The position numbers and the translations under genes were made by a program. Below the pieces are notes generated by a model. It had not been told where the DNA came from. It worked only from the letters and a program-made list of their open reading frames with translations, and did no database searches. Shown here in pieces: positions 11,544 to 20,922 of a stretch of DNA of 64,000 nt. This stretch comes from Marthasterias glacialis (taxonomy: Eukaryota > Echinodermata > Asteroidea > Forcipulatida > Asteriidae). The stretch lies in contig OU452226.1 of NCBI GenBank assembly GCA_911728455.2, positions 22,647,938 through 22,711,937 of the forward strand, read 5' to 3'. The first letter of the stretch is position 1; the number at the start of each line of letters is the position of its first letter.

Positions 11544-13673
11544 TCTGGGCTTTCTTAGTCGTCGAAACTTGTCCGCAAATTTTCTCAAAAAGTTAAGCTT
11601 GTATGAACTTGAAACTTACCATGTACAAAGATTTTAGTGAGTAGATGAAACCGCGAATTTTTTGGAATGATGACGTCATTGATGACGTCATGACGTTAAA
11701 TAAACGTTAAATAATTCAAAAAATCATAACTCCTGAAGTACACAATGGATTTTTACAATCTATACATCATCGGAAAGGTCTTTAAAAAATAATTAAATGT
11801 TTCACAGAGATGACTCCAATTTGACCTTGTCTTCCGGTTCAAACCGGAAGTTGAAGCAAAAAATGCTTAAAAAGTCACAATTTAAGCTGTGGAGTCAATA
11901 TGAAACAGAATTTGGACCTGGTTTTAGTGTACGAAATAAAATGTAGTTTATGACCTTTGAAAATATTACATTGATGACGTCATCAAATGTTACAGTTTGT
12001 TACGACGACGAGTTTAAAAATAAAAAAAAAATTATTTCAAATCATTATTATGCAAACTACATGTTGAATTTTTTAGTAATAGATAACGACTATAAAAGCC
12101 TAATTGTGAAATTTTAACAAAATTGGCCGTTGCATAACGAAGTTATATTAAGGTGAAAAGTGCCGTTTTTAGCGCGATCGCCGATAGAGTCTGTACAGTT
12201 ACCACCCCCCCCCCCCGTGCGTGTGCACTATAGGATTTTACTGCGTGTTGTGTATAGTATATACACAGCGCTGCTCGGTAGTAGTGTCAACAACAGTAAT
12301 GCGTGCACAGTAACCTTGGCATGCTTCCAAGAAATGAACCTGCGAGGCGCATACACAGTGCTTTTACAAACTAAGACCGTTAATTTGAAATAGCGCCCTC
12401 AAACCTGTATGGACGCACACTTCTTTATTTTATTGACACCACGTAGATGCCGAACAAAATGGAGGGCAGCAAGGCTTAATGTTTCGATAAAAGGCAAAAT
12501 GAATACTATTTTGAAATGTAATTAAGTGTTGTATACTATCAGTTATTTTTTCACTTCGTGGCTGTTTACATGAAAATTCCAATGTAAAAAGATACTGCAG
12601 CCTTCATCCATGTAATAAATAATTCAAAAAATTCATAACTCTAGAACGGCAAATGCTACATTCAAAATCTTTGGTGCATATGAAAGGTCTTGTAATGTTT
12701 GACAAATTGTATGCACACCGTGACCTCATCTGACCTTTACTTCCGGTAGAAACCGGAAGTTAAAGTAACAAATCATGTTATTTTGGGCTCTAGAGCCTAA
12801 GTGATTAAAAATATCGACAAACTTTTAATGAATAATATTTTTTTAGCTCAAGAGCATTCTAGATATGTGATGTATGACGTCATAGCTACGTCACAACGAA
12901 ACTGATACACGAGGTCAAAAAAAAATTATTTTGCTATCTCAAAAAATAAAGCATGTACGGACTTGAAACTTACCATATACCTAGACCACAGTGTGTACAT
13001 GACAATGTAAACTTTTTGGAATGATGACGTTATCGATGACGTCATTACATTAAATTGAAGTTTTATACTAAAATAATCATATCTTAAGAATAATACATGC
13101 TACATACATGATCTTTACACCATATGAAAGGTCTTGAAGTACTAAACAAATCTTACACAGAATGTGACCCCATTTGACCTTCACTTCCGGTCGAAACCGG
13201 AAGTAGTAGTTTTTTATGAAAAATCGTTTCTGAATTACGTAAATTTGTGTATTAATATAATTACTTAATTTTAAAGCCCCTCGACGATTCTGCAAATGTT
13301 TACAAAGTGTGACCTCATTTGACCTTCACTTCCGGTCGAAACCGGAAGTATAAGTTTGTACAACAAAAATATGTATCTTATTAATGAAACATGGTACATT
13401 AATAATCGTTACATCAATTTAAAGCTCTCTGACAATTCTAGATACCATGCACAAGGTGTGACCCCATTTGACCTTTAGTTCCTATTAAACCGGAAGTTGG
13501 AGTTTTATATGACAAACCTTCATGCATAAAGATAAAAAAAGTACAAATAAATATTTCGTCCGTCAGCATAGCACAAATAGACAAAAAACTTGCACACAAT
13601 ATTGACCTTAAAGTTTTCAATTACGTAATTGAGCCGAACACCGTGAGTTTGTTCACAAACTCTAAATCTCTAG
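11544..13673 (+). mobile_element. Helitron-like unit C (unit B ends with a unit A core)
   Basis: Ends match unit B, but about 900 bp at 11705-12605 match the interior of unit A (7735-8230 and part of 8905-9060). This is a recombinant or captured core. Unit B and C lie head to tail, separated by about 20 bp of T-rich sequence. Confidence 0.6.
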
Positions 13674-14264
13674 TTCTCTTTGCTTTTTCATTTTATTTCA
13701 AATCTGTCAGGTAATGAAACCAAGGGATCCTCAAAAGCGACAAGCACTGTAAACTGTAGGTCTGAAGATACCTGTGTAGAGAGGACGTTGAAGAAATGTT
13801 CAGTTTTAGATGTGGGAGGAAAACTCCAAAATAGGGAAAACCTGCAAAATAAGGTACGGACTCAAAACCGCATGAGGACTCCTAGACTCAAAACCATATG
13901 TGGACTCAGTCCGCGGTGGGATTCAAACCTGGGTTGAAAGAGTTGAAAGGCAGGCAAGAGACCAGGATGTCTGCCACACTGTCTTGACCATCATATAATG
14001 CCTTTCAAAGTTGCTTATTGATAAATAATAAATCAACTGAAAATATACAGGTATATTTACAGGAATATATTCACAAATGTTTACATGACATAAATGGACC
14101 CACATTTAACAATTCTTCGTTAGAAATTTTTCGTTTTTTTCACAGCGTTGTGTTTTTTATATGAGCAAGGTGGAGGGGGAGGGGGGAGACTTTCGACCTT
14201 GTTACATACATTGTTTATCCAATTTACCTGATAAGTCTGCCACCACGCGTGCAACCCCTACCCT
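13674..14264. other. Gene-free stretch, possible tRNA-like SINE relic
   Basis: A GGTGGGATTCAAACCTGGG segment near 13913 looks like a reversed or decayed tRNA B box and may be a SINE fragment. Nothing else is recognised. Confidence 0.4.
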
Positions 14265-14269
14265 CAGTC

Positions 14270-15330
14270 ATACCAGCAACATCTACCCTCATACCTAACC
14301 TCTAGCTCTACCTTTAAATCCATCCCTTACACACACCCCTACCTCCTTATACCTAACCTCTAGCTCTACCTTTAAATCCATCCCTTACACACCCCCCTAC
14401 CTCCTCATACCTAACCTCTAGCTTTACCTTTAAATCCATCCCTTACACACACCCCTACCTCCTCATACCTAACCTCTACCTCTACCTTTAAATCCATCCC
14501 TTACACACACCCCTACCTCCTTATACCTAACCTCTAGCTCTACCTTTAAATCCATCCCTTACACACACCCCTACCTCCTCATACCTAACCTCTAGCTTTA
14601 CCTTTAAATCCACCCCTTACATACACCCCTACCTCATCATACCTAACCTCTAGCTCTACCTTTAAATCCATCCCTTACACACACCCCTTCCTCATCATAC
14701 CTAACCTCTAGCTCTACCTATAAACCCATCCCTTACACACACCCTACCTCCTCATACCTAACCTCTAGCTCTACCTTTAAATACATCCCTTACACACACC
14801 CCTACCTCCTCATACCTAACCTCTAGCTCTACCTTTAAACCCATCCCTTACACACACCGCTACCTCCTCATACCTAACCTCTAGCTCTACCTATAAACCC
14901 ATCCCTTACACACACCCCTACCTCCTCATACCTAACTTCTAGCTCTACCTTTAAACCCATCCCTTACACACACCCTACCTCCTCATACCTAACCTCTAGC
15001 TCTACCTATAAACCCATCCCTTACACACACCCCTACCTCCTCATACCTAACCTCTAGCTCTACCTTTAAATCCATCCCTTACACACACCGCTACCTCCTC
15101 GTACCTAACCTCTAGCTCTACCTATAAACCCATCCCTTACACACACCGCTACCTCCTCATACTTAACCTCTAGCTCTACCTTTAAATCCATCCCTTACAC
15201 ACACCCCTACCTCATCATACCTAACCTCTAGCTCTACCTTTAAATCCATCCCTTACACACACCCCTACCTCATCATACCTAACCTAGCTCTACCTATAAA
15301 CCCATCCCCTACACACATCCCCTACCCTCA
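14270..15330 (+). repeat. 58-bp minisatellite, about 18 units
   Basis: Unit core is CATACCTAACCTCTAGCTCT followed by ACCTTTAAATCCATCCC and TTACACACACCCCTACCTC. Units alternate between TTTAAATCC, TTTAAACCC and TATAAACCC variants and between CACCCCTAC and CACCGCTAC, suggesting higher-order duplication. The right flank (15330-15410) decays into C-rich related sequence. Confidence 0.9.
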
Positions 15331-15410
15331 AACCCATCCCCTACCCTTTACCCAACCCCTACACTACACCCAACCCTACCCTAAAACCCTGCCCTCACAC
15401 TTCCCCAGTT

Positions 15411-15746
15411 GCCATATATGCGACACAGCTAACTTCCCCTAGCCTCACTAGACACTAACTATTGTGGCTGTGGCTGTTGGATTTTGACAAATCCACCAGC
15501 CACACTCACTAGGAGTGCCTTTATGGAGCTAACTTTCCCTCAGCCATGCTACCCTTGCAACCCACTAAACCTCCTTATGGTTTAAAGGTTGGTGAACTAC
15601 TAAGTATTGATTTTTAAATTTACACCTAAAAATTATCATACAATAATTCAGTTGGGAATTTGTTTTTGTGCCATCAAGTATATTTTGACATGATTTATTT
15701 TCTTAAGAACTTAGTGCTCTTCAGAAACGCCGATAAAAATAGGTTA
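15411..15746. other. Gene-free stretch
   Basis: Short inverted CCAGCCACA/TGTGGCTG motifs near 15465-15508; no exon is supported. Confidence 0.4.
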
Positions 15747-15938
15747 CTTGCTGACATGGCTGGATTCCTTCTGTGACATCATCATTACATAGTTTACTCA
15801 TGAGCTATTCCAGAGGACAATAGTTCCTGGACGGGGTCCGCCAAAGGAATGACAAATATGTGTTCTGTCTTTTCACTCATGAATATATATTATGTAATGC
15901 ATGTGGCGTCACAGAAGGAATCCAGCCATGTCAGCAAG
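15747..15938. mobile_element. Foldback/MITE with ~57-bp arms
   Basis: Left arm starts CTTGCTGACATGGCTGGATT and the right arm ends with its complement at 15938. Arms continue through CCTTCTGTGACATC and ATTACATA. The spacer is short. No transposase; target duplication not clear. Confidence 0.75.
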
Positions 15939-16239
15939 GGACTCCTGAAGACTATTATTTTTCAAAGAAAATAAACCATGTAAAAATATACAGGAAGGCG
16001 AAAAATAATTTTTCTCAGGTTTATTGTATATTGACTATAACGTGTACAACAAAAACATCAATACTCAGTAATTCACCAAACCTTTAAGCATCATGTTCAT
16101 ACTGGCAAGATAGGAAATTCAAATATTTGTAATTTGTATTTTTAACACTTTAAAAGTGATTAAATACCTGCTGAACAAGTTTTATGTTATAATTTTTTTG
16201 ACACACATGATTAATTGTTATTCATAAATACCTGAGACA

Positions 16240-16680
16240 GTTTATCCATTCTGATTGGCCGAGAGGGCATCACGTGGCCATGTTTAAATGGGCGATATAA
16301 ACACGGTAAAAAGTGTTTAAAACCGGCTAGCTTGCGAACGTAAAATATAGCCCCTGTATCAGAATAAAGAAGTATACGTGTTTCCAGCTGTTGGGTTTCT
16401 GATTGGCGGAGAGGACATCAAGTGCCTATAACAGCTGCAGAGACATGAAGATCGACATTCCGTTCAAGGAATTGGCCCGTAAATATGGATAGAAATTTAA
16501 CGCAGAGTCGAGCTGAGAAAGTGTCAGATTTGTTCCCAATTTTTGAAGGTTTTTGACAGAAAGGCATTTATGGCCCGTAAATATGGATAGAATTTTAACG
16601 CAGAGTCGAACTGAGAAACTGTCAGATTTGTTCCCAATTTTTGAAGGTTTTTGCATGTTTTTGACAGAAAGGCATTTATG
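16240..16680. repeat. Repeat-rich stretch with a 99-bp tandem duplication
   Basis: Two copies of CTGATTGGC-GAGAGG flank the left part. At 16473-16571 and 16572-16680 a unit starting GGCCCGTAAATATGGATAGA is duplicated; the second copy has a ~10-nt insertion. Probably an older part of the element whose palindrome follows. Confidence 0.65.
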
Positions 16681-16683
16681 AAT

Positions 16684-16848
16684 GGGAATAAAGGTGTGCT
16701 GAATCGGTTTTTAACTATTGTTTGAAACCTCTGAGGGGCCTGGTGGCCGATAATTGCCCTCGCCTTCGGCTCGGGCAATTATCGGCCACCACGCCCCTCA
16801 TCGGTTTTAAACAATAGTTAAAAACCTCTTCATCACACCTTTATTCCC
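16684..16848. mobile_element. Long palindrome (foldback element)
   Basis: Arms of about 80 bp meet at CTCGCCTTCGGCTCG near 16767, for example GCCGATAATTGCCC against GGGCAATTATCGGC, and GGGAATAAAGGTGTG against CACACCTTTATTCCC. Near-perfect pairing suggests a recent insertion or strong conservation of symmetry. A palindrome with a similar CTCGGCTTCGCC centre lies at 29411-29557. Confidence 0.8.
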
Positions 16849-18279
16849 TTAGTAAAATATTATGCCCATGAAAGGTAGGTCCCCGTGGATCTCGCTACCC
16901 CATCTCATGGTAAACGGATTGAAAATAGGTGATTGAAAATAGGTGTCCATCAGAAACGGGTGGAGGCACGATATAACAGTAACACCCATCTGATGTATGA
17001 TGTCCAGATAATGTCCAAATAAGATAAAAAAAATTATTGGGTCCAGTAACTCGGACCAATTTCTTCATATAAAAAAAACATGTAAAAGCTTGTAATAAGC
17101 TTGCTGCAATCTCCATTTTTACCATATAGACGTATACAACAAAATTATTTCCTTCTGACTGTGTACGAATTGTGAGGCCACAGGCGTATGTCTCCATGGT
17201 CTCTGGCTCTTCAGTAAACATGGTAAAAATGAAATGATTGTTAATGTTATGACAACATTCACATTGCCACTTCCTTACACTGTTACAGTTACACTACACT
17301 TTTAGTTTAGTTAGATCATCTTGTATTGTAGCCCCCTCTGCAAAGATAGGGCCTATCCATGCCACACAAAGTGGATTGGTCCTATTTATGGGGCTGAAAA
17401 AAGAAATAATCTTGCTGAGCTTGTGGTTTTTCACTCTTCTTGATTGATTGATCTTTAGTTAGACTAGTAACAGTTAAGTTCAAACTTACCTTGTAAACTA
17501 CAGACATTGATAAATCATAAACCGTTCAAAAAGTCATTATATAATTTATAGATGGTCCCCTCGATGGCATTAACCAGGCCATGTAAACTGGAATACAAAA
17601 CAACAAAATGGAGACAGTGTCTAACATGGCGTCGCAAACAACACTGTATACAGAACTGTACAATGTAACGGTATGTACATTGTACGTACATGTACATTGC
17701 GTACAATGACGTGTGGGCGATAATTTCTCATCGGGGGAGTTTCCCTTTAGACAGCCGGTTGCATGACACCTAAACTTGTCACAGTCAATCAGTTGACTAA
17801 TTGCAATCGATTTATTCTTGCTATGTTATTACTGAGACACCGTTGGTGTTTTACCACCCTCTGCAAGCGAGCTGTCATACCATGTAATCTATGTTATAAT
17901 GTGATTTGGTAATGTTATTCAGAACTTTCCCCCAAGACTCCCGGTCCTCCAAATAAGCAACTGTTTACGGATATTACTTTGCACTTTGCGGAGAACTTAT
18001 GGCGAAGAACTGATCCAGTGTGTTAGCCCACAAGCCGGCACACATCTTTTCAAATGTCTTTCTACATTATAAAGGTCAGTATTATTATTATAATAAACCT
18101 TTAAACATAATTTTTGAGGAAGTTTTAGTTATTTCCCCCCTCTAAGATCAGCTGAAAACAATTTTAGTTGCTCTCATTTTTAGGGCGGTCGGGTTACGCT
18201 AAACATAATTTTTTTTATGGCCTCGCAAAGCCAGATAATGGACCGGTACAAAGGTCACACGGGCGTGTGTTGAGAATCT
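16849..18279. other. Gene-free stretch
   Basis: No exon supported. GTAC-rich alternation at 17660-17705. This is distal upstream sequence of TPR-TIR gene 2. Confidence 0.5.
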
Positions 18280-18289
18280 GGGAAATTCC
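18280..18289 (+). promoter_or_regulatory. Consensus NF-kB/Rel site upstream of TPR-TIR gene 2
   Basis: GGGAAATTCC is an exact kB consensus (the PRDII form of the interferon-beta enhancer). It is followed at once by TGAAATGAGAAAC, which has two GAAA cores but 3-nt rather than 2-nt spacing. It lies about 210 bp upstream of a candidate first-exon donor. Use as an immune-response element is inferred. Confidence 0.45.
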
Positions 18290-18399
18290 TGAAATGAGAA
18301 ACAAGCGCCGATTAGCTCATGATTTAGTAAGGTTTTAGTTCAAAGCACAAGGGCAGACTGTTTGTACAATAAATATGGTCGAGACATAGAGGTGGAACT

Positions 18400-18500
18400 A
18401 AACAGTTGTTCGGCCCAGGTTTAATACAAATTCGATAGGAAATGCAGTGAAGAATTCTCCCTGCTGTGGTCTTGGCAGATAGGAACCGACAGGAAGAGGT
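18400..18500 (+). other. Candidate non-coding first exon of TPR-TIR gene 2 (donor at 18499)
   Basis: Sequence ending AGGAAGAG|GTGAGT is a strong 5' splice site about 2.4 kb upstream of the acceptor at 20898. No long frame is present, as expected for a 5' UTR exon. The start is unknown; the link to gene 2 is an inference from position and splice-site quality. Confidence 0.35.
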
Positions 18501-18539
18501 GAGTTTTTATTTTATGAATTATATCATTACAATTAAGAT

Positions 18540-18660
18540 TGACACACTGGCGTTCATGTACTTGTACATGCACATCTTAACTCGGGTACATCATGTACCA
18601 AAAATGTGTACATAGTACATGTACCATGTAGCCTACATGTACATGTACCAACGAACATTT
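18540..18660. repeat. Cluster of GTACATGTAC-type palindromes
   Basis: Repeated TGTACATG and GTACATGTAC steps over about 100 bp. Lies in the presumed first intron of TPR-TIR gene 2. Self-complementary simple sequence; no function assigned. Confidence 0.55.
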
Positions 18661-19049
18661 ACGGTACCGAGGTAACATCCCTCATGCTCTAAAGTAATAA
18701 TACTAAATGTGTTCATGTGCATGTTGGTGCTGTTGAAACATACGCTGAGCATGTACCTATTGTTTTAATGCTGTACACTCCCGTGACAGATTTATTTTGA
18801 CAGTTGGTATATTTTTTTATGCAGTCCTAAAGCGACTTATTTTGTAAGCACTACACACTTGCTCGCTTTATGGGTTTATAGGTTACCAGCCATAACAGTT
18901 GCCATTTGTAACTGGTATACTGCTCCTGTTTGCTTACCAGAAAATTGTCAAGATTTCTGCTTAAGCAACTATGAAATCAGGCCCTGGTACATTGGGTCAT
19001 CGGGCATTACTATTCATAAAGCTGATTAAACCATTATCACTGAGCTGAA
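18661..19049. other. Presumed intron sequence
   Basis: No exon, repeat match or regulatory motif recognised. Confidence 0.3.
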
Positions 19050-19893
19050 GGACCGGTGGTAGTGGTGGTGGTTGTGGTGTGGGGGGGGGGGTACAATGTG
19101 ACCCCTACCATATTTTTGCCTTTAACTTTTAAGCTATCATTGCCATTACGCAATATTTTTTTAACTTTTCCTAAAATATATCTAGAATAAGGTTGGCCCA
19201 TAAATAACTGATGGGGGGGGGGTGTGCTGTCGCCATGGCAACCATTTATTTGACCTTAGGTCACACGATTTTAGTGTTCTGTAGTGATAAAAAAACAACT
19301 TTTTGAACAAAATTTGCACTGGTTTTGATTTTGTTGCCAGAAAAGTGATAGTGATAGTCACGTGATGGTGTAAAATGCTTTTGGGAATTCAAAATATGGC
19401 TGCCATCTTGGGTTGTGTTTTCAGCATGTATTTAGGGGGTCAAATTATTTAATATCAAGATTTTTAATGATGAAATATTTTCAACATGCTAATTTCTCAC
19501 TTATCAGACTAACAAATAATATAGATTTGTCAACCTAGCCTTGTCATATGGCCCGCAAGAAAACGCAAAAAACACTCCCCCTCCCAAATGGGATTAGTTA
19601 ATGGATTATATTGCCCCCAACATTGACCCTAGTTTTTAAATGAGGTTGTAATTTACATTGATCATGTTAAAATGAAAATGTTTGACAAGTTTCGAAACAT
19701 TTGGACGCAAAAGGCAGAAATTATGGAGAAAACGTGTTTTTTGACGGAAATTATTTTGCACAAAAACAGTCAAAAACGCCGCAGTGACGTTTTTTTTTTT
19801 ATAAATTTGACGTCTTCATGTAGAACTCGGTGAAAGGAATATTTGTGGCATGCCAAGTTCCATAAAAATCGGTCGTGAACTTTGGAAAATGCG
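19050..19893 (+). mobile_element. ~0.9-kb repeat family, copy 1 (truncated)
   Basis: Matches 31029-31958 over most of its length: G run with CACAATGTG, CTAAAATATATCTAGAAT, GCCATGGCAACCATTT, GACCTTGGGTCACACGATTTT-like block, GCCAGAAAAGTGATAG, GGGAATTCAAAATGG, and a final AACTTTGGAAAATGCGGAGG. The right terminal repeat is missing. It has no coding frame. Confidence 0.7.
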
Positions 19894-19899
19894 GAGGTT

Positions 19900-20205
19900 A
19901 ACGGTAAAATAAAAGACAGGTAAAGCTTATAGTGCAGTGTTCTTATTTTGTGAGGTTCAATATTCATGAAAAAAAACTGTGTGAAAATTTGGCTCAATCT
20001 GTCGTCCAAGTCAGGTATAAATATTGAGAATTCCCACACATCAGCTTGTACACACATTGTACTTCTTCGATTGTTGCAACCAAAATTAAAATCGGGGTCT
20101 TCAAATTCTATTTTCTCGACTTTGACAGTATTTCAGACAGAAATATTTCTATGGAAGGTTGGTACTGGTGTAAACTACGTAATCAATAAACTTTCAGACT
20201 GATAC
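19900..20205 (+). mobile_element. Truncated MITE of the TTAA family seen at 23872-24277
   Basis: Shares ATAG(T/C)GCAG(T/C)GTTCTTA, CTGTGAAAATTTG, GCTCAAT and GTCGTC blocks with 23872-24277 in the same order and orientation; both outer ends are lost. Confidence 0.55.
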
Positions 20206-20257
20206 TAATGAAGAAGTTTTGATGAATACCAATCCTGTATTCTCCCTTTAGTTTTTA

Positions 20258-20481
20258 ATAATAATATAATAATATAATAATATAATAATATAATAATATA
20301 ATAATATAATAATATAATAATATAATAATATAATAATATAATAATATAATAATATAATAATATAATAATATAATAATATAATAATAATAATATAATAATA
20401 TAATAATATAATAATATAATAATATAATAATATAATAATATAATAATATAATAATATAATAATATAATAATATAATAATAT
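20258..20481. repeat. (AATATAAT)n microsatellite
   Basis: About 27 near-perfect 8-bp units with one phase slip near 20385. It causes spurious Ile/Leu/Tyr reading frames on the minus strand. Confidence 0.95.
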
Positions 20482-20879
20482 ATTTGCTGCCATTTATTTC
20501 TATGTGAATATTTTATCTGGATGGTTGCCAGATAATGTATAAATTTTCTGTTTTGTGTTGGTTTGCAATGCTTCAAGTCGTATAAAATCGGCTGAGACTA
20601 GTCAAGTCTCACGCATTCGGAATTCTGTGAAACATTTTTTAAACAATGGATAGGGGCGTTATCCGAGTTTCCGTGTGAAGGAAACAAAAGGCCTATTGAG
20701 CATTACTATCGCGCATTGTTCAAATACGTGCGAGACGCGTACGGCCTATCTACAAAATGTTTTGAAATTTGGTGATAGATGAGCTAGTAATTCAACCTTG
20801 ACACCTTCAAAAAGTATTAGGCGCTACTTTGACATCGTGAATAGAGAGACTTAATGTCTGGTCAGTCTACCAATCTTTA

Positions 20880-20922
20880 TTTTTTATCTCATCCACAGGT
20901 AAACCAAAGCTTTGGTCCTACA
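20880..20922 (+). other. 3' splice site and end of leader of TPR-TIR gene 2
   Basis: TTTTTTATCTCATCCACAG ends at 20898, a good acceptor, with the ATG 24 nt further on. An in-frame ATG at 20854 lies upstream of the splice site and would read through the pyrimidine tract, so it is not the likely start. Confidence 0.6.

Larger units (their letters stand above)
7434..13673 (+). mobile_element. Mosaic array of non-autonomous Helitron-like elements
   Basis: About 6.2 kb with three 3' ends of the same design: a CCGAACACC motif, a short perfect hairpin, about 6-10 nt, then CTAG followed by T (10280, 11523, 13673). Hairpin upstream of CTRR is the Helitron 3' signature; GGTGTTCGG near the left side (three hairpin copies at 7435-7545) and CCGAACACC near the right ends form an inverted pair as in Helitron2-type ends. 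Blocks are shared between units (7741-8200 with 11720-12195; 10446-11523 with 12605-13673). No Rep/helicase frame is present, so it is non-autonomous. Many CRE-like, ETS-like and TGACCT motifs occur throughout. Confidence 0.6.

Noticed and set aside
14270-15330. Regular repeats considered as a CRISPR array
   Set aside because: Units are contiguous 58-bp repeats without unique spacers, and the DNA is eukaryotic.
20205-20576. Ile/Leu/Tyr-rich minus-strand frames
   Set aside because: Product of the (AATATAAT)n microsatellite.
20854-20922. Upstream in-frame ATG of TPR-TIR gene 2 as start
   Set aside because: It lies before a strong 3' splice site, and the extra residues are not shared with the paralogues.
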